Below are positions 17,653-26,508 of a stretch of 64,000 bases of DNA, piece by piece. The notes below the pieces were generated by a model that was not told the origin of the DNA, made no database searches, and saw only the letters and a list, made by a program, of their open reading frames with translations. The DNA lies in assembly GCF_037120705.1 (NCBI RefSeq), contig NZ_JAWLJU010000002.1:1922001-1986000 (forward strand). The letters are read 5' to 3'. The DNA is from Pseudoalteromonas sp. UG3-2 (lineage in GTDB: Bacteria > Pseudomonadota > Gammaproteobacteria > Enterobacterales > Alteromonadaceae). The translations under genes were made by a program, and so were the position numbers. Position 1 is the first letter of the stretch; each line of letters opens with the position of its first letter.

Positions 17653-17661
17653 GATATCTGT

Positions 17662-18027
17662 ATGTTTAAAGGACTATTTAATAATACCCGCAGTAAAGGT
17701 CAGCATTTTGAGACACTGGCAGAAGACTACTTAAAAAAACACGGTCTTGTGCCCGTCACGCGCAATTATTTGTGTAAGTATGGGGAAATCGACCTCATTA
17801 TGCGCGATGGCGATACTTGGGTCTTTGTTGAAGTGAAATTTAGAAAATCGCCCCATTTTGGTGGTGCGCTTAACGCGCTTTCGAAAACAAAGCTACAAAG
17901 GCTAAGGCGCAGCATTTATACTTACACTGCGCAACAGCAAATACACAACACGCAACTGAGAGTAGATTTTGTTGCAATTCAGGGGGAGCAGCCTCCACAA
18001 ATAAACTGGATAAAAAATATTTTTTAG
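17662..18027 (+). CDS. yraN: YraN-family endonuclease-like protein
   Basis: The 121-residue protein belongs to the UPF0102/YraN family, related to Holliday-junction-resolvase-like nucleases. It shows GQHFETLAEDYLKKHGL, then NYLCKYGEIDLIMRD and WVFVEVKFRKSPHFGGAL, with the D...E-V-K pattern of a restriction-endonuclease-like core. Its biological role is poorly known. It lies nine bases after lpoA and one base before diaA, as in E. coli relatives. Confidence 0.9.
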   Translation: MFKGLFNNTRSKGQHFETLAEDYLKKHGLVPVTRNYLCKYGEIDLIMRDGDTWVFVEVKFRKSPHFGGALNALSKTKLQRLRRSIYTYTAQQQIHNTQLRVDFVAIQGEQPPQINWIKNIF

Positions 18028-18028
18028 T

Positions 18029-18616
18029 ATGCAAGAATCTATTAAGTCAATATTTACAGAGTCTATTCAAGCCCAGATAGCGGCAGGTGAAGTACTGCCT
18101 CACTCATTGGAATCCGCCGCCATGACCATGGCGCAAAGCCTCATCAATGGCAATAAAATTATCTGTTGTGGCGCTCCGAGTAATCATATGCTGGCAACCC
18201 ACTTTGCCACCATTTTAAGCAATTTTTACGAAACTGAGCGCCCTTGTTTACCAGCGATAGCCTTAACCAACGAGCAATACAACCTAGCCTCTCCAGAAAA
18301 TGGTAAAGCCAGAGAGCGCTTTGCCAAACAAGTCAGAGCCTTCGCTCAAGAAGGTGACTTGTTGGTAGTGTATGCCATTAATGGCCAAGAGAAATCAGTG
18401 ATTGGCGCTGTTGAGGCAGCCCTTACCAGAGACATGAAAGTCATTGCCCTGGTGGGCGACGATGGCGGTGAGATCACCGGGTTATTAGGCCCTCAAGACG
18501 TTGAAATCCGCATTCCCAGTAAGCGTCCAAGTCGTATTATTGAATCACAATTATTTAATACTCACTGCCTTAGTGAGTTAATCGATGCCATATTGTTCCC
18601 TCAGGATGAAGTATAA
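18029..18616 (+). CDS. diaA: DnaA initiator-associating protein DiaA
   Basis: DiaA is a SIS-domain protein that forms a tetramer and promotes ordered binding of DnaA at oriC. The 195 residues show the SIS core: NKIICCGAPSNHMLATHFATIL, then LLVVYAINGQEKSVIGAVEAA and KVIALVGDDGGEI. The usual GNGGS loop is replaced by GAPSN. It sits in the conserved yraN-diaA-dolP order; its stop overlaps the dolP start (TAATG). Confidence 0.9.
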   Translation: MQESIKSIFTESIQAQIAAGEVLPHSLESAAMTMAQSLINGNKIICCGAPSNHMLATHFATILSNFYETERPCLPAIALTNEQYNLASPENGKARERFAKQVRAFAQEGDLLVVYAINGQEKSVIGAVEAALTRDMKVIALVGDDGGEITGLLGPQDVEIRIPSKRPSRIIESQLFNTHCLSELIDAILFPQDEV

Positions 18617-19179
18617 TGATGAGAATAGCTTCCTTATTAGCCGCTATAATGTTGCTCCAAGGCTGTGCTGCTGCCGTTGTAGCGGGTACTGCAGGAGCAG
18701 TGTCTGCGGCAAACGATAGACGCACTATCGGCGCACAAATCGACGATAACAATATCGAAATAAAAGGCACATTGGCAATTAAAGGCATTAAACGCCTTGC
18801 CGATCACGCCAATATCACTTTGGTGAGCGTTAACGGTGTAGTTTTGATGATTGGCCAAGTAGCCAACCAAGAAATGAAATCTCAAGCAGAGCGAGCACTG
18901 CGAGACGTCTCCGGGATCCGTCAGATACACAACCAGCTGCGACTCAGCAGCAATATTGGCATCACCACCCAAACCCATGATACCTGGCTTACTTCGAAGG
19001 TAAAAACCAAACTATTGGCAGCGGATGATGTTAATGGCGCAAATATCAAGGTGGTGACCGAGAACGCCGAAGTATTCTTAATGGGGTTAGTATCGCAAAC
19101 AGAAGCCAATTCTGCGGTTGAGATTGCTCGCAATATCAGTGGTGTTAAGCGAGTGATTAAAGCGTTTGAATATCTCTAG
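18616..19179 (+). CDS. dolP: BON-domain outer-membrane lipoprotein DolP
   Basis: DolP (YraP) is a division-associated lipoprotein that maintains outer-membrane integrity. The signal peptide ends in the lipobox LQGC (about residue 16-19). Two BON domains follow, about 44-110 and 115-187, each with the pattern of a helix then V...V.L.G.V, for example LVSVNGVVLMIGQVANQEMK and KVVTENAEVFLMGLVSQTEA. Length is 187 residues as usual. It is the last gene of the cluster and is followed by a strong bidirectional terminator. Confidence 0.93.
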   Translation: MMRIASLLAAIMLLQGCAAAVVAGTAGAVSAANDRRTIGAQIDDNNIEIKGTLAIKGIKRLADHANITLVSVNGVVLMIGQVANQEMKSQAERALRDVSGIRQIHNQLRLSSNIGITTQTHDTWLTSKVKTKLLAADDVNGANIKVVTENAEVFLMGLVSQTEANSAVEIARNISGVKRVIKAFEYL

Positions 19180-19198
19180 TTGCTCTTTCGCTGGACAT

Positions 19199-19227
19199 AA
19201 AAAAAACCTGCTATTGCAGGTTTTTTT
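19199..19227. terminator. Bidirectional terminator dolP/sspB
   Basis: AAAAACCTGC (to 19210) pairs with GCAGGTTTTT around a short loop, with A-run and T-run on the two sides, so it can stop transcription from dolP (+) and sspB (-). Confidence 0.9.
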
Positions 19228-19245
19228 ATGTCGCAAAGATTGCCG

Positions 19246-19671
19246 TTACTTGATCACTCTCAAGTGTGACCCTTTCTTCTTGTCTGCGTCAGGCTTTGCC
19301 TCTGGCTCAGGAGTAGATTCTACTTCTAACTCTGGCTCCGTACCCTGCTCTTCAAAAAGATCTTCTTCTGGAGTAAATACGGTGCCTTCACCATTTTCTC
19401 GGGCATAGATAGCCAGTATGGCCCCAACCGGCACATACACCTGCATAGGCTGACCACCAAATCGAGCATTAAAGCTAAGTGCTTGATTGTCCATTGAGAA
19501 GTTGGTCACCGCCGACGGACTAATATTCAACACAATTTGCCCTTCTTGGATAAATTGTGTTGGTACTTGTACTGAAGGAAAGTCAGCATTCACCACTAAA
19601 TGAGGTGTGCAGTCGTTGTCGACAATCCACTCATAGAACGCGCGTAACAGATAAGGACGATTAGACGTCAT
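19246..19671 (-). CDS. sspB: ClpXP protease specificity-enhancing factor SspB
   Basis: SspB delivers ssrA-tagged and other substrates to ClpXP. The N-terminal substrate-binding domain (about 1-110) has RPYLLRAFYEWIVDNDCTPH and FNARFGGQPMQVYVPVGAILAIYARENG. It is followed by an acidic linker and the short C-terminal ClpX-binding peptide (GSHLRVIK), all standard for the family. The start overlaps the sspA stop by one base (TAATG), showing translational coupling. Confidence 0.95.
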   Translation of the reverse strand: MTSNRPYLLRAFYEWIVDNDCTPHLVVNADFPSVQVPTQFIQEGQIVLNISPSAVTNFSMDNQALSFNARFGGQPMQVYVPVGAILAIYARENGEGTVFTPEEDLFEEQGTEPELEVESTPEPEAKPDADKKKGSHLRVIK

Positions 19672-20297
19672 TATGATCTGATCTCGCGTTCAGCATCTGT
19701 TAGTGATGCTTGGAATGAGTCACGTTCGAACAAACGTAGCATGTATTCTTTTAGCTCTTTACTACCAGCACCGTTAAGCTCAATACCTAATTGCGGTAGA
19801 CGCCATAGCAGTGGTGCAAGGTAACAATCAACCAAGCTAAATTCCTCACTCATAAAGTAAGGGGCTTCATTGAAAATAGGTGCAACAGCTAGCAAAGCTT
19901 CTGTTAGCTCTTTACGCGCTTGCGCAGCTTCATCACCGCCCGCGGTGATTTTTTCAGCTAGGCTATACCAGTCTGTTTCAATGCGGTGCATCATCAGACG
20001 GCTACGACCACGCATAACTGGGTATACTGGCATCAACGGAGGATGCGGGAAGCGCTCATCTAAATATTCCATAATGATGTCAGCTTGATACAAGCCAAGC
20101 TCGCGGTCAATTAACGTTGGCACTGTGCCATACGGGTTAATCTCATGCAGAGCTTCTGGTAAGTTGTCCTTTTCAGCCTGATGAATATCAACACTTACAC
20201 CTTTTTCAGCAAGCACAATGCGTACTTGATGGCTATACATACAGTTAGAGCCAGAAAAAAGTGTCATTACAGGGCGCTTATTGGCAGCAACGGCCAT
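19671..20297 (-). CDS. sspA: Stringent starvation protein A
   Basis: SspA is a GST-fold protein that binds RNA polymerase and helps cells survive starvation and acid. It shows the thioredoxin-like start MTLFSGSNCMYSHQVRIVLAEK, followed by NPYGTVPTLIDRE and the all-helical C-terminal domain. The ATG at 20297 has GGAGG five bases upstream and gives 208 residues; an earlier in-frame codon at 20309 is less likely. It precedes sspB and follows petABC on the same strand, the common gammaproteobacterial order. Confidence 0.95.
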   Translation of the reverse strand: MAVAANKRPVMTLFSGSNCMYSHQVRIVLAEKGVSVDIHQAEKDNLPEALHEINPYGTVPTLIDRELGLYQADIIMEYLDERFPHPPLMPVYPVMRGRSRLMMHRIETDWYSLAEKITAGGDEAAQARKELTEALLAVAPIFNEAPYFMSEEFSLVDCYLAPLLWRLPQLGIELNGAGSKELKEYMLRLFERDSFQASLTDAEREIRS

Positions 20298-20340
20298 GCC
20301 TACCTCCATTAAAAAACTAAAAGTAATTAAATCACTTTAA

Positions 20341-20365
20341 ACAGCAAAAGGGGCGAATGCCCCCG
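20341..20365 (-). terminator. Terminator after petABC
   Basis: On the minus strand GGGGC-ATTC-GCCCC (20350-20363) is followed by TTTTGCTGTTT. It lies between petC and sspA. Confidence 0.65.
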
Positions 20366-20393
20366 TTGCAATAATTACCTTTGGATATTCAAA

Positions 20394-21155
20394 TTAATGA
20401 ACATCTCTCCAGTACTCTTTCTTCAAGAAGAATGCCAGGATGAAGAAAATAACTAAGAAGCCTAACACTTTATATCCTAATGCTTCTGACTCTAGGCGAG
20501 AAGGCTCACCGACATAAGCTAGGAAGTTAGTGATATCACGAGCCGCTTGGTCGTATTCATCAACACTCATCTCACCAGTACCATCGGTTTCGGTGCCTAC
20601 TACCTTGGTTACTGTTTTTGTTACTTTTTCGCCGTTTTCCATCACTTCAACTTGATGCTCTTCAGTGATAGGCGTTGGCAAGCCTTGCAGCTCTTGCAGT
20701 ACGTGTGGCATACCCACCAGTGGGAAGACCATATTGTTTACGCCAAATGGGCGCGACTCATCTTTATAAAACGACTTCAGATAAGTGTAAATATAGTCTG
20801 GAGACTTAACACGAGAAATCAATGTTAAATCCGGTGGTGGAGCACCAAACCACTTTGCTGCATCTTCTTGATCCATCGCGTTTAAAATATGACTACCCAC
20901 TTTAGAGCCGTCAAAAATAAGCGTTTCTTCACCAATATCAGTTGGAATACCGATATCGCGGAAGGTACGCTCATAGCGCTGGTATTGCATCTGGTGACAG
21001 CCTAAGCAGTAGTTCATGAACAACTGCGCGCCACGTTGCAAAGATGCTTTATCTCTTAGGTCGTTGTTAGCTTCCATCAATGGTACTGATGGGCCTGCTG
21101 CCATCGACAACGTTGGCAACAATGCGAATAAACCGATTACTAGCTTTTTCATCAT
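20394..21155 (-). CDS. petC: Cytochrome c1 of the bc1 complex
   Basis: Cytochrome c1 passes electrons from the Rieske centre to soluble or membrane cytochromes. The 253-residue protein has a signal peptide (to about residue 20), a c-type haem site CLGCH (about residue 51-55), and a C-terminal membrane anchor (VLGFLVIFFILAFFLKKEY). A methionine region MPHVLQELQG is in the usual place for the haem ligand. Its ATG overlaps the petB stop (ATGA). It is the last gene of petABC. Confidence 0.95.
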   Translation of the reverse strand: MMKKLVIGLFALLPTLSMAAGPSVPLMEANNDLRDKASLQRGAQLFMNYCLGCHQMQYQRYERTFRDIGIPTDIGEETLIFDGSKVGSHILNAMDQEDAAKWFGAPPPDLTLISRVKSPDYIYTYLKSFYKDESRPFGVNNMVFPLVGMPHVLQELQGLPTPITEEHQVEVMENGEKVTKTVTKVVGTETDGTGEMSVDEYDQAARDITNFLAYVGEPSRLESEALGYKVLGFLVIFFILAFFLKKEYWRDVH

Positions 21156-22453
21156 TTCGTTAACCTCGTTGGTAATGGCTTCGTCTTCTCATTTTTACTA
21201 TAGAAGAACAACAATACGAAGAACATGAAGTATGTCACAGTCGTGATTTGCGACAACAACGTTTTAAAGTCAGTTTGTGGTGTTGCACCAATCCAGCCAA
21301 GGATAATGAAAGTCACAACAAACTGTGCAATGTTCAACTTGTGTAGACCACAACGGTAACGAATAGAGCGTACCGAGCCACGGTCAATCCAAGGCAGTAA
21401 CGCTAGCGCTACAATCGATGCACCCATTGCTAATACCCCGATTAACTTATCTGGGATAGCACGTAGAATCGCGTAGAACGGTGTGAAGTACCAAACAGGG
21501 AAAATATGTTCTGGTGTCTTCAATGGGTTAGCTGCTTCAAAGTTTGGCGCCTCAAGGAAGAAGCCATTCATTTCCGGTGCAAAGAACACAATAGCACAGA
21601 AGAAAATTAAGAAGCCTGCCACACCCACTACGTCTTTTACGGTGTAATACGGGTGGAATGGAATCGCATCAACAATGTCTTTTTTGCTGGTGTAGTACTC
21701 ATGGAATTTGAATTTAGGCTTATCTTCTTCAGCAACAGTGCCTTTCTTACGTTTGATTTCAACGCCGTCAGGGTTGTTTGAGCCCACTTCATGTAATGCC
21801 ACAATGTGAAGGAAAACTAGGATAACAAGAACCAATGGCAGTGCAATAACGTGTAAAGCAAAGAAACGGTTAAGCGTTGCACCAGAGATTACGTAGTCAC
21901 CACGGATCCATAAAGTTAAGTCATCACCAATAACTGGGATCGCACCAAACAGTGAGATGATTACCTGAGCACCCCAGAATGACATCTGACCCCAAGGCAA
22001 TAGATAACCCATAAAGGCTTCAGCCATCAAGGCTAGGAAGATGAACATACCAAATAGCCAAAGCAATTCACGAGGCTTTTGGTAAGAACCGTAAATCATG
22101 CCACGGAACATGTGCAGATAGACCACCACAAAGAAAGCCGAGGCCCCAGTGGAGTGCAGATACCTTAGCAACCAGCCGTATTCAACGTCACGCATGATGT
22201 ATTCAACTGAAGCGAATGCGCCCTCAGCTGAAGGAACAAAGTTCATCGTTAGCCAGATACCAGTTACGATCTGGTTAACAAGTACAAGAATGGCCAACGA
22301 GCCAAACAAGTACCAAAAGTTAAAGTTTTTCGGCGCTGGGTATTGCGCAATGTGCATATTCCAAACACGCGTCATTGGAATACGATCATCAATCCAGTTT
22401 AACACCTTACCCACGGCGCCCGTATTTGCTGCTTTATCTACTTGACCAGACAT
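21152..22453 (-). CDS. petB: Cytochrome b of the bc1 complex
   Basis: This is the membrane core of ubiquinol:cytochrome c reductase, 433 residues with eight or more membrane helices. The four haem-b histidines sit in HSTGASAFFVVVYLHM and FFALHVIALPLVLVILVFLH. The quinol-oxidation motif PVWYFTPFYAILRAIPDK corresponds to the PEWY loop with a valine in place of glutamate, as in many gammaproteobacteria. It lies between petA (one-base overlap, TAATG) and petC (four-base overlap). Confidence 0.95.
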   Translation of the reverse strand: MSGQVDKAANTGAVGKVLNWIDDRIPMTRVWNMHIAQYPAPKNFNFWYLFGSLAILVLVNQIVTGIWLTMNFVPSAEGAFASVEYIMRDVEYGWLLRYLHSTGASAFFVVVYLHMFRGMIYGSYQKPRELLWLFGMFIFLALMAEAFMGYLLPWGQMSFWGAQVIISLFGAIPVIGDDLTLWIRGDYVISGATLNRFFALHVIALPLVLVILVFLHIVALHEVGSNNPDGVEIKRKKGTVAEEDKPKFKFHEYYTSKKDIVDAIPFHPYYTVKDVVGVAGFLIFFCAIVFFAPEMNGFFLEAPNFEAANPLKTPEHIFPVWYFTPFYAILRAIPDKLIGVLAMGASIVALALLPWIDRGSVRSIRYRCGLHKLNIAQFVVTFIILGWIGATPQTDFKTLLSQITTVTYFMFFVLLFFYSKNEKTKPLPTRLTK

Positions 22454-23043
22454 TATGCAACCCCTTCTTCTTCACCTACCAAGATGGTAGTGTCGTCAAT
22501 AAAGGTATACGGAGGGACTTCTAAGTTGAGTGGTGCAGGTACGTTTTGGAATACACGACCAGCCATATCAAACTTGGAACCATGACAAGGACAGAAGAAA
22601 CCACTTTCCGTGCCTTCTACTTTTTCACCAAAGCTTCCGTTTAAGAACGTTGGTGAACATCCTAAGTGCGTACAAATCCCAACCGCTACGAAGATTTCAG
22701 GTCGCTTAGAACGATGATCGTTCTTAGCAGACTCTAGCTGCTGAGGCTCTTCAGAGTTAGGATCACGAAGTTGGCCTTCGTGTTGTTTCATTTGTTCTAT
22801 CATTCTAGGTGTACGAGAAACAATCCATACCGGTTTGCCTCGCCACTCAACACGAATAAGTTGTCCAGGTTCAAGTTTGCTGATATCTACTTCTACAGGC
22901 GCACCTGCAGATTTAGCTCGCTCACTTGGATTCCAGGACGCAATAAAAGGAACAGCAGCTCCAACCGCACCAACGCCACCTACGACAGAGGTAGCGATAG
23001 TTAAAAAGCGACGTCGGCTGTTGTCTACAGGCGCATTGCTCAT
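22453..23043 (-). CDS. petA: Rieske iron-sulfur subunit of the bc1 complex
   Basis: The 196-residue protein has an N-terminal twin-arginine-type anchor (NSRRRFLTIATSVVGGVGAVG). The Rieske [2Fe-2S] ligands are CTHLGC (about residue 124-129) and CPCHGS (about 151-156). It accepts electrons from ubiquinol and passes them to cytochrome c1. GGAG lies eight bases before the ATG. It is the first gene of petABC and follows the rplM-rpsI operon after a 490-base gap. Confidence 0.96.
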   Translation of the reverse strand: MSNAPVDNSRRRFLTIATSVVGGVGAVGAAVPFIASWNPSERAKSAGAPVEVDISKLEPGQLIRVEWRGKPVWIVSRTPRMIEQMKQHEGQLRDPNSEEPQQLESAKNDHRSKRPEIFVAVGICTHLGCSPTFLNGSFGEKVEGTESGFFCPCHGSKFDMAGRVFQNVPAPLNLEVPPYTFIDDTTILVGEEEGVA

Positions 23044-23486
23044 CCACTTATCTCCACTTGATTCCCAACACTTGCTATATTGAGAACATCAGTTACAGCA
23101 GGTTAATTTAAGAAATTACAAAATAGACGCGATCATAAATAAATCCCTTGATTAAAACAAGGTTATTTCAGACCCATGCCCCAATAAACCTATGCTTAGG
23201 TTACCTCGAGCATGAGACCGCCAATCTATAATACCGCATCAGGCATCACAATAAACTGACTAAGATCAACCCCTACAGGGGATACGCAACAACACGCGTG
23301 TCTGGATCTCAGGTCTTTCTACTTGCTCCGCCAATTGTAGCAAAAAAAACCGCCAAGTTATCGCTCCAATTGCACTAATTATTATATTTATTGAACTTTT
23401 TTTACGATTTAAATCGTGAAGGCTTAATTTGTAGGAGCAGCGCAAAGGCAAGATGGGGTTAAACAGAAACCTTTATCGCGTAAAAA
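23044..23486. other. Intergenic region petA / rpsI
   Basis: This 443-base gap holds no gene I can support. On the minus strand a TATTAT-like -10 element near 23228-23236, with a T-rich hexamer about 16 bases upstream, may start the petABC transcript and would give a leader of about 180 bases. No riboswitch motif was recognised. Confidence 0.4.
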
Positions 23487-23515
23487 CAAAAAACCCAGCA
23501 TAAAGCTGGGTTTTT
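23487..23515. terminator. Terminator of rplM-rpsI
   Basis: AACCCAGC pairs with GCTGGGTT around TTTA or TAAA, flanked by AAAAAA and TTTTT, directly after rpsI (minus strand). Confidence 0.9.
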
Positions 23516-23536
23516 GAATTCTTGAAACGTAATAAA

Positions 23537-23926
23537 TTAACGCTTTGAGAACTGTGTCTTCTTACGTGCTTTCTTAAGACCCACTTTCTTACGCTCAACT
23601 TTACGAGCATCGCGAGTAACAAAGCCAGCTTTACGTAGAGTAGGACGTAGAGACTCGTCAAACTCCATTAGTGCACGAGTGATACCGTGACGGATAGCAC
23701 CAGCTTGACCAGTAGTACCACCACCTGCAACAGTGATGTGTAGGTCAAACTTTTCTGTCATTTCAACAAGCTCTAGTGGCTGACGAACAACCATACGAGC
23801 CGTTTCACGACCGAAGAACTCTTCTAAAGAGCGTTTATTGATTACGATGTTGCCAGTGCCTGGGCGTAAGAATACGCGAGCACTTGAACTTTTACGACGA
23901 CCTGTACCGTAGTATTGATTTGCCAT
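23537..23926 (-). CDS. rpsI: 30S ribosomal protein S9
   Basis: S9 contacts the P-site tRNA in the small subunit. The 129-residue protein shows [15 protein letters not shown] at the start, [15 protein letters not shown] in the middle and the basic C-terminal tail [12 protein letters not shown] whose last residues touch tRNA. AGGAG lies before the ATG. It follows rplM with an 11-base gap and ends before a strong terminator. Confidence 0.98.
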   Translation of the reverse strand: MANQYYGTGRRKSSSARVFLRPGTGNIVINKRSLEEFFGRETARMVVRQPLELVEMTEKFDLHITVAGGGTTGQAGAIRHGITRALMEFDESLRPTLRKAGFVTRDARKVERKKVGLKKARKKTQFSKR

Positions 23927-23937
23927 GATAGTGCTCC

Positions 23938-24366
23938 TTAAATGTCTAGAACCTGAGGCTGCTGTGCAGCGTGGTTGTGCTCGTTACCAGCGTAAACTTT
24001 AAGTTTACGGAACATTTCACGACCTAGAGGACCGCGAGGTAACATGCCTTTAACCGCTTTCTCGATGATCATTTCAGGCTTTTTAGCTTGAAGTTTCTCA
24101 AAGTTTAGAGACTTAAGGCCACCTGGGTAACCAGTGTGCGCATAGTACATTTTGTCCTGAGTTTTGTTACCAGTTACAGTAACTTTCTCAGCGTTGATTA
24201 CGATGATGTAGTCACCAGTGTCAACGTGTGGAGTGTACTCAGCTTTATGCTTACCGCGAAGGCGACGAGCGATTTCAGTAGCGATGCGACCTAAAGTTTT
24301 ACCTTCAGCGTCAACTACGTACCAGTCACGTTTTACAGTTTCTGGTTTAGCAACAAACGTTTTCAT
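23938..24366 (-). CDS. rplM: 50S ribosomal protein L13
   Basis: L13 is an early-assembling protein of the large subunit. The 142-residue sequence is standard: [40 protein letters not shown] and [18 protein letters not shown]. It heads the rplM-rpsI operon. The leader of about 150 bases between the putative promoter at 24526 and the start may carry L13 autoregulation, known in E. coli, but I did not identify a specific fold. Confidence 0.98.
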   Translation of the reverse strand: MKTFVAKPETVKRDWYVVDAEGKTLGRIATEIARRLRGKHKAEYTPHVDTGDYIIVINAEKVTVTGNKTQDKMYYAHTGYPGGLKSLNFEKLQAKKPEMIIEKAVKGMLPRGPLGREMFRKLKVYAGNEHNHAAQQPQVLDI

Positions 24367-24525
24367 TATAAAAATCCAAAGTTTTCAATTTAAAACCACA
24401 GGCAGTCCTTAGACTACCGCTCTACTTGTATTTGCTTAAAACCCCTTCGAGTTTAAGACTTTGATGCCGCTCAAGTCAGTGGCTAAGCCGACGAGGGCAA
24501 TAGAACGCAACGTGGCAGGCCGCGG

Positions 24526-24531
24526 ATTATA
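24526..24531 (-). promoter_or_regulatory. Putative rplM -10 box
   Basis: A perfect TATAAT on the minus strand lies in the 299-base gap between zapE and rplM, 160 bases before rplM. It is followed by a GC-rich start region (CCGCGGCCTGCC), as expected for a ribosomal-protein promoter under stringent control. The -35 match is poor. Confidence 0.5.
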
Positions 24532-24665
24532 GCAAGGCTTAAAAACGAAAACCAGCGCTTGGTGCTTTTTTCTACAAGAAAATTGCGGTTAATTAGGCTG
24601 CTAGTGTCACGGTCGAATCACAGCGGCTTGAATTGCGGCTTTTTTCTTACTGCCCCGTCATTTGC

Positions 24666-25757
24666 TTAGGCTAAATGCTCACGGGCGAGGTATTCATGGG
24701 ACTGCATTTCTTGCAAGCGACTAATGCAACGTTTAAATTCAAAGGTTAAGGTGCCTTGCGTGTACAATTCGGTGATCGGCGCAGCAGCGGAGATGATAAG
24801 CGTTACATTGCGCTCATAAAACTCATCCACCAAGGCAATAAAGCGCCGTGCAGCATCGTCATTATGCTGCCCCATTTGTTTTACGTTCGACAAAATAACG
24901 GTGTTATAAAGACGGCTTATCTCCATGTAATCCACTTGTGAGCGCGCGGTTTCACACAGCGCGGTAAAATCGAACATAACAATACAATCCGACACCATAC
25001 GGGTTTGGATCTGTCGCCCTTCTATTTCGATGCTTTGATCTTTTTGCCCCGGCTCAGGAGAAAGCTTCTCGAAGTACTCAAATAAATTATCGTCGGCTTG
25101 TTGATCCAACGGGCTATGGAAGATTTCCGCTTGCTCTAAGGTGCGTAAGCGATAATCAATGCCGGAATCCACATTCACCACTTCCGTGTTTTGCTTTACT
25201 AACTCAATGGCCGGTAAAAAACGCGCTCGCTGCAGGCCGTTTTTATATAGCTCATCGGGAATAATGTTAGACGTTGCCACTAACACAATGCCACGTTCGA
25301 ATAAGGCTTCCATCAACCCACCGAGCAACATGGCATCGGTAATGTCTTGGACAAAAAACTCATCGAAGCAAATGATGTCGGTTTCCGCTTTAAAAATATC
25401 GGCAATAGTCTCAAGCGGGTTTTTTACCTCTTTGAGCTTTTTTAGCTCGCTATGAACCCGATGCATAAAGCGATGAAAATGCACCCGCATTTTGCGCTCT
25501 GTTGGCAAGGCTTCGTAAAAAGTATCAACCAGATAGGTTTTACCGCGCCCCACTCCGCCCCAAAAATATAGGCCTTGAACTTTAGGCTGCGACGGCTGCT
25601 TACCCAGCAGGCGCGCAAAGAAGCCTAATTTCGGTTCCGGCTGGTTGACCAAATCATCATAAAGGCGCTGCAAATGCTTAACGGCATTTTCCTGCGCACT
25701 GTCGTATTGAAAGTCATCACGTTGTAGGTCTTGCTGATATTTTTCCCAAGGCGTCAT
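24666..25757 (-). CDS. zapE: Cell division ATPase ZapE
   Basis: ZapE (AFG1 family) is an AAA+ ATPase recruited to the constricting Z-ring, needed under stress or low oxygen. The 363-residue protein has Walker A GGVGRGKT (about residue 68-75), Walker B IICFDEFFVQDI (about 137), and SNIIPDELYKNGLQR, all diagnostic. It diverges from zapG with a 170-base gap, as in E. coli relatives. Confidence 0.95.
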   Translation of the reverse strand: MTPWEKYQQDLQRDDFQYDSAQENAVKHLQRLYDDLVNQPEPKLGFFARLLGKQPSQPKVQGLYFWGGVGRGKTYLVDTFYEALPTERKMRVHFHRFMHRVHSELKKLKEVKNPLETIADIFKAETDIICFDEFFVQDITDAMLLGGLMEALFERGIVLVATSNIIPDELYKNGLQRARFLPAIELVKQNTEVVNVDSGIDYRLRTLEQAEIFHSPLDQQADDNLFEYFEKLSPEPGQKDQSIEIEGRQIQTRMVSDCIVMFDFTALCETARSQVDYMEISRLYNTVILSNVKQMGQHNDDAARRFIALVDEFYERNVTLIISAAAPITELYTQGTLTFEFKRCISRLQEMQSHEYLAREHLA

Positions 25758-25928
25758 CGAGTTAAATATTTTTTTGCGATTTGTTTGCCAGTTATATTAA
25801 CACGACTGGGTTCTAAGCGTATATTAAATAACAGTCTCATTAATACTGTTCGATACGTAAGTTTAATTGCTATTACCCTAGCCGTATCGTATTTTCATTT
25901 GCCATTGCAGGCACACAGGGAGAAACCT

Positions 25929-26384
25929 ATGACTACCGTTACTTGGCTTGGACTACTCATTATTGTTGCGATTGCCGCCTTCTTTTTAGGCAGCTTTATC
26001 ACCAAAAAACAGTTCAAGCACGATGAGCTTGAAATTCAAGCACAACAGGCTAAGCACGACTTAGAGCAATACCGTCAGGATGTCTCAGATCACCTAGCCG
26101 GCACGCGCAAGCTAGTTAATAAAATGCAAGACAGCTACTCGCAATTGCTAAGTCATGTTGAAGAAACCAATCAGCTGCTGACCAAAGAACGTCCTTCTCA
26201 CCCGCAAGATCCGTTCTTCTCGAAAGAAACCACTGAGCAGTTGCAAGCCTCTTTACAGGCGCGCCCTGAGAAACGACGTAAACAAGACCCTAGCTTCGAT
26301 GCGCCGCCTAGCGACTACGCGGAAGGAGAAACGGGGTTATTTTCTGGCGATAAAAAAGAAAGTGAGCAAATTAAAGCCTCTTGA
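25929..26384 (+). CDS. zapG: Z-ring associated protein ZapG (YhcB family)
   Basis: The frame is open from 25731, but the conserved family start is the ATG at 25929 (MTTVTWLGLLIIVAIAAFFL), giving 151 residues. A single N-terminal membrane helix is followed by a long coiled coil (about 35-100) and a polar tail. YhcB/ZapG links division and envelope growth. It lies between zapE and degQ, the conserved position. Confidence 0.9.
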   Translation: MTTVTWLGLLIIVAIAAFFLGSFITKKQFKHDELEIQAQQAKHDLEQYRQDVSDHLAGTRKLVNKMQDSYSQLLSHVEETNQLLTKERPSHPQDPFFSKETTEQLQASLQARPEKRRKQDPSFDAPPSDYAEGETGLFSGDKKESEQIKAS

Positions 26385-26508
26385 TGAACTTTTTTTTGCC
26401 CCCATAGTCTTTAAAAGAAGCTATTGATTGCAAATAAGGGCCTGTTTATCAGTCCCTTATGTTCGCGTTTTATAAGATTAACGCTTTTTTGCGGAGTACT
26501 TCACGACT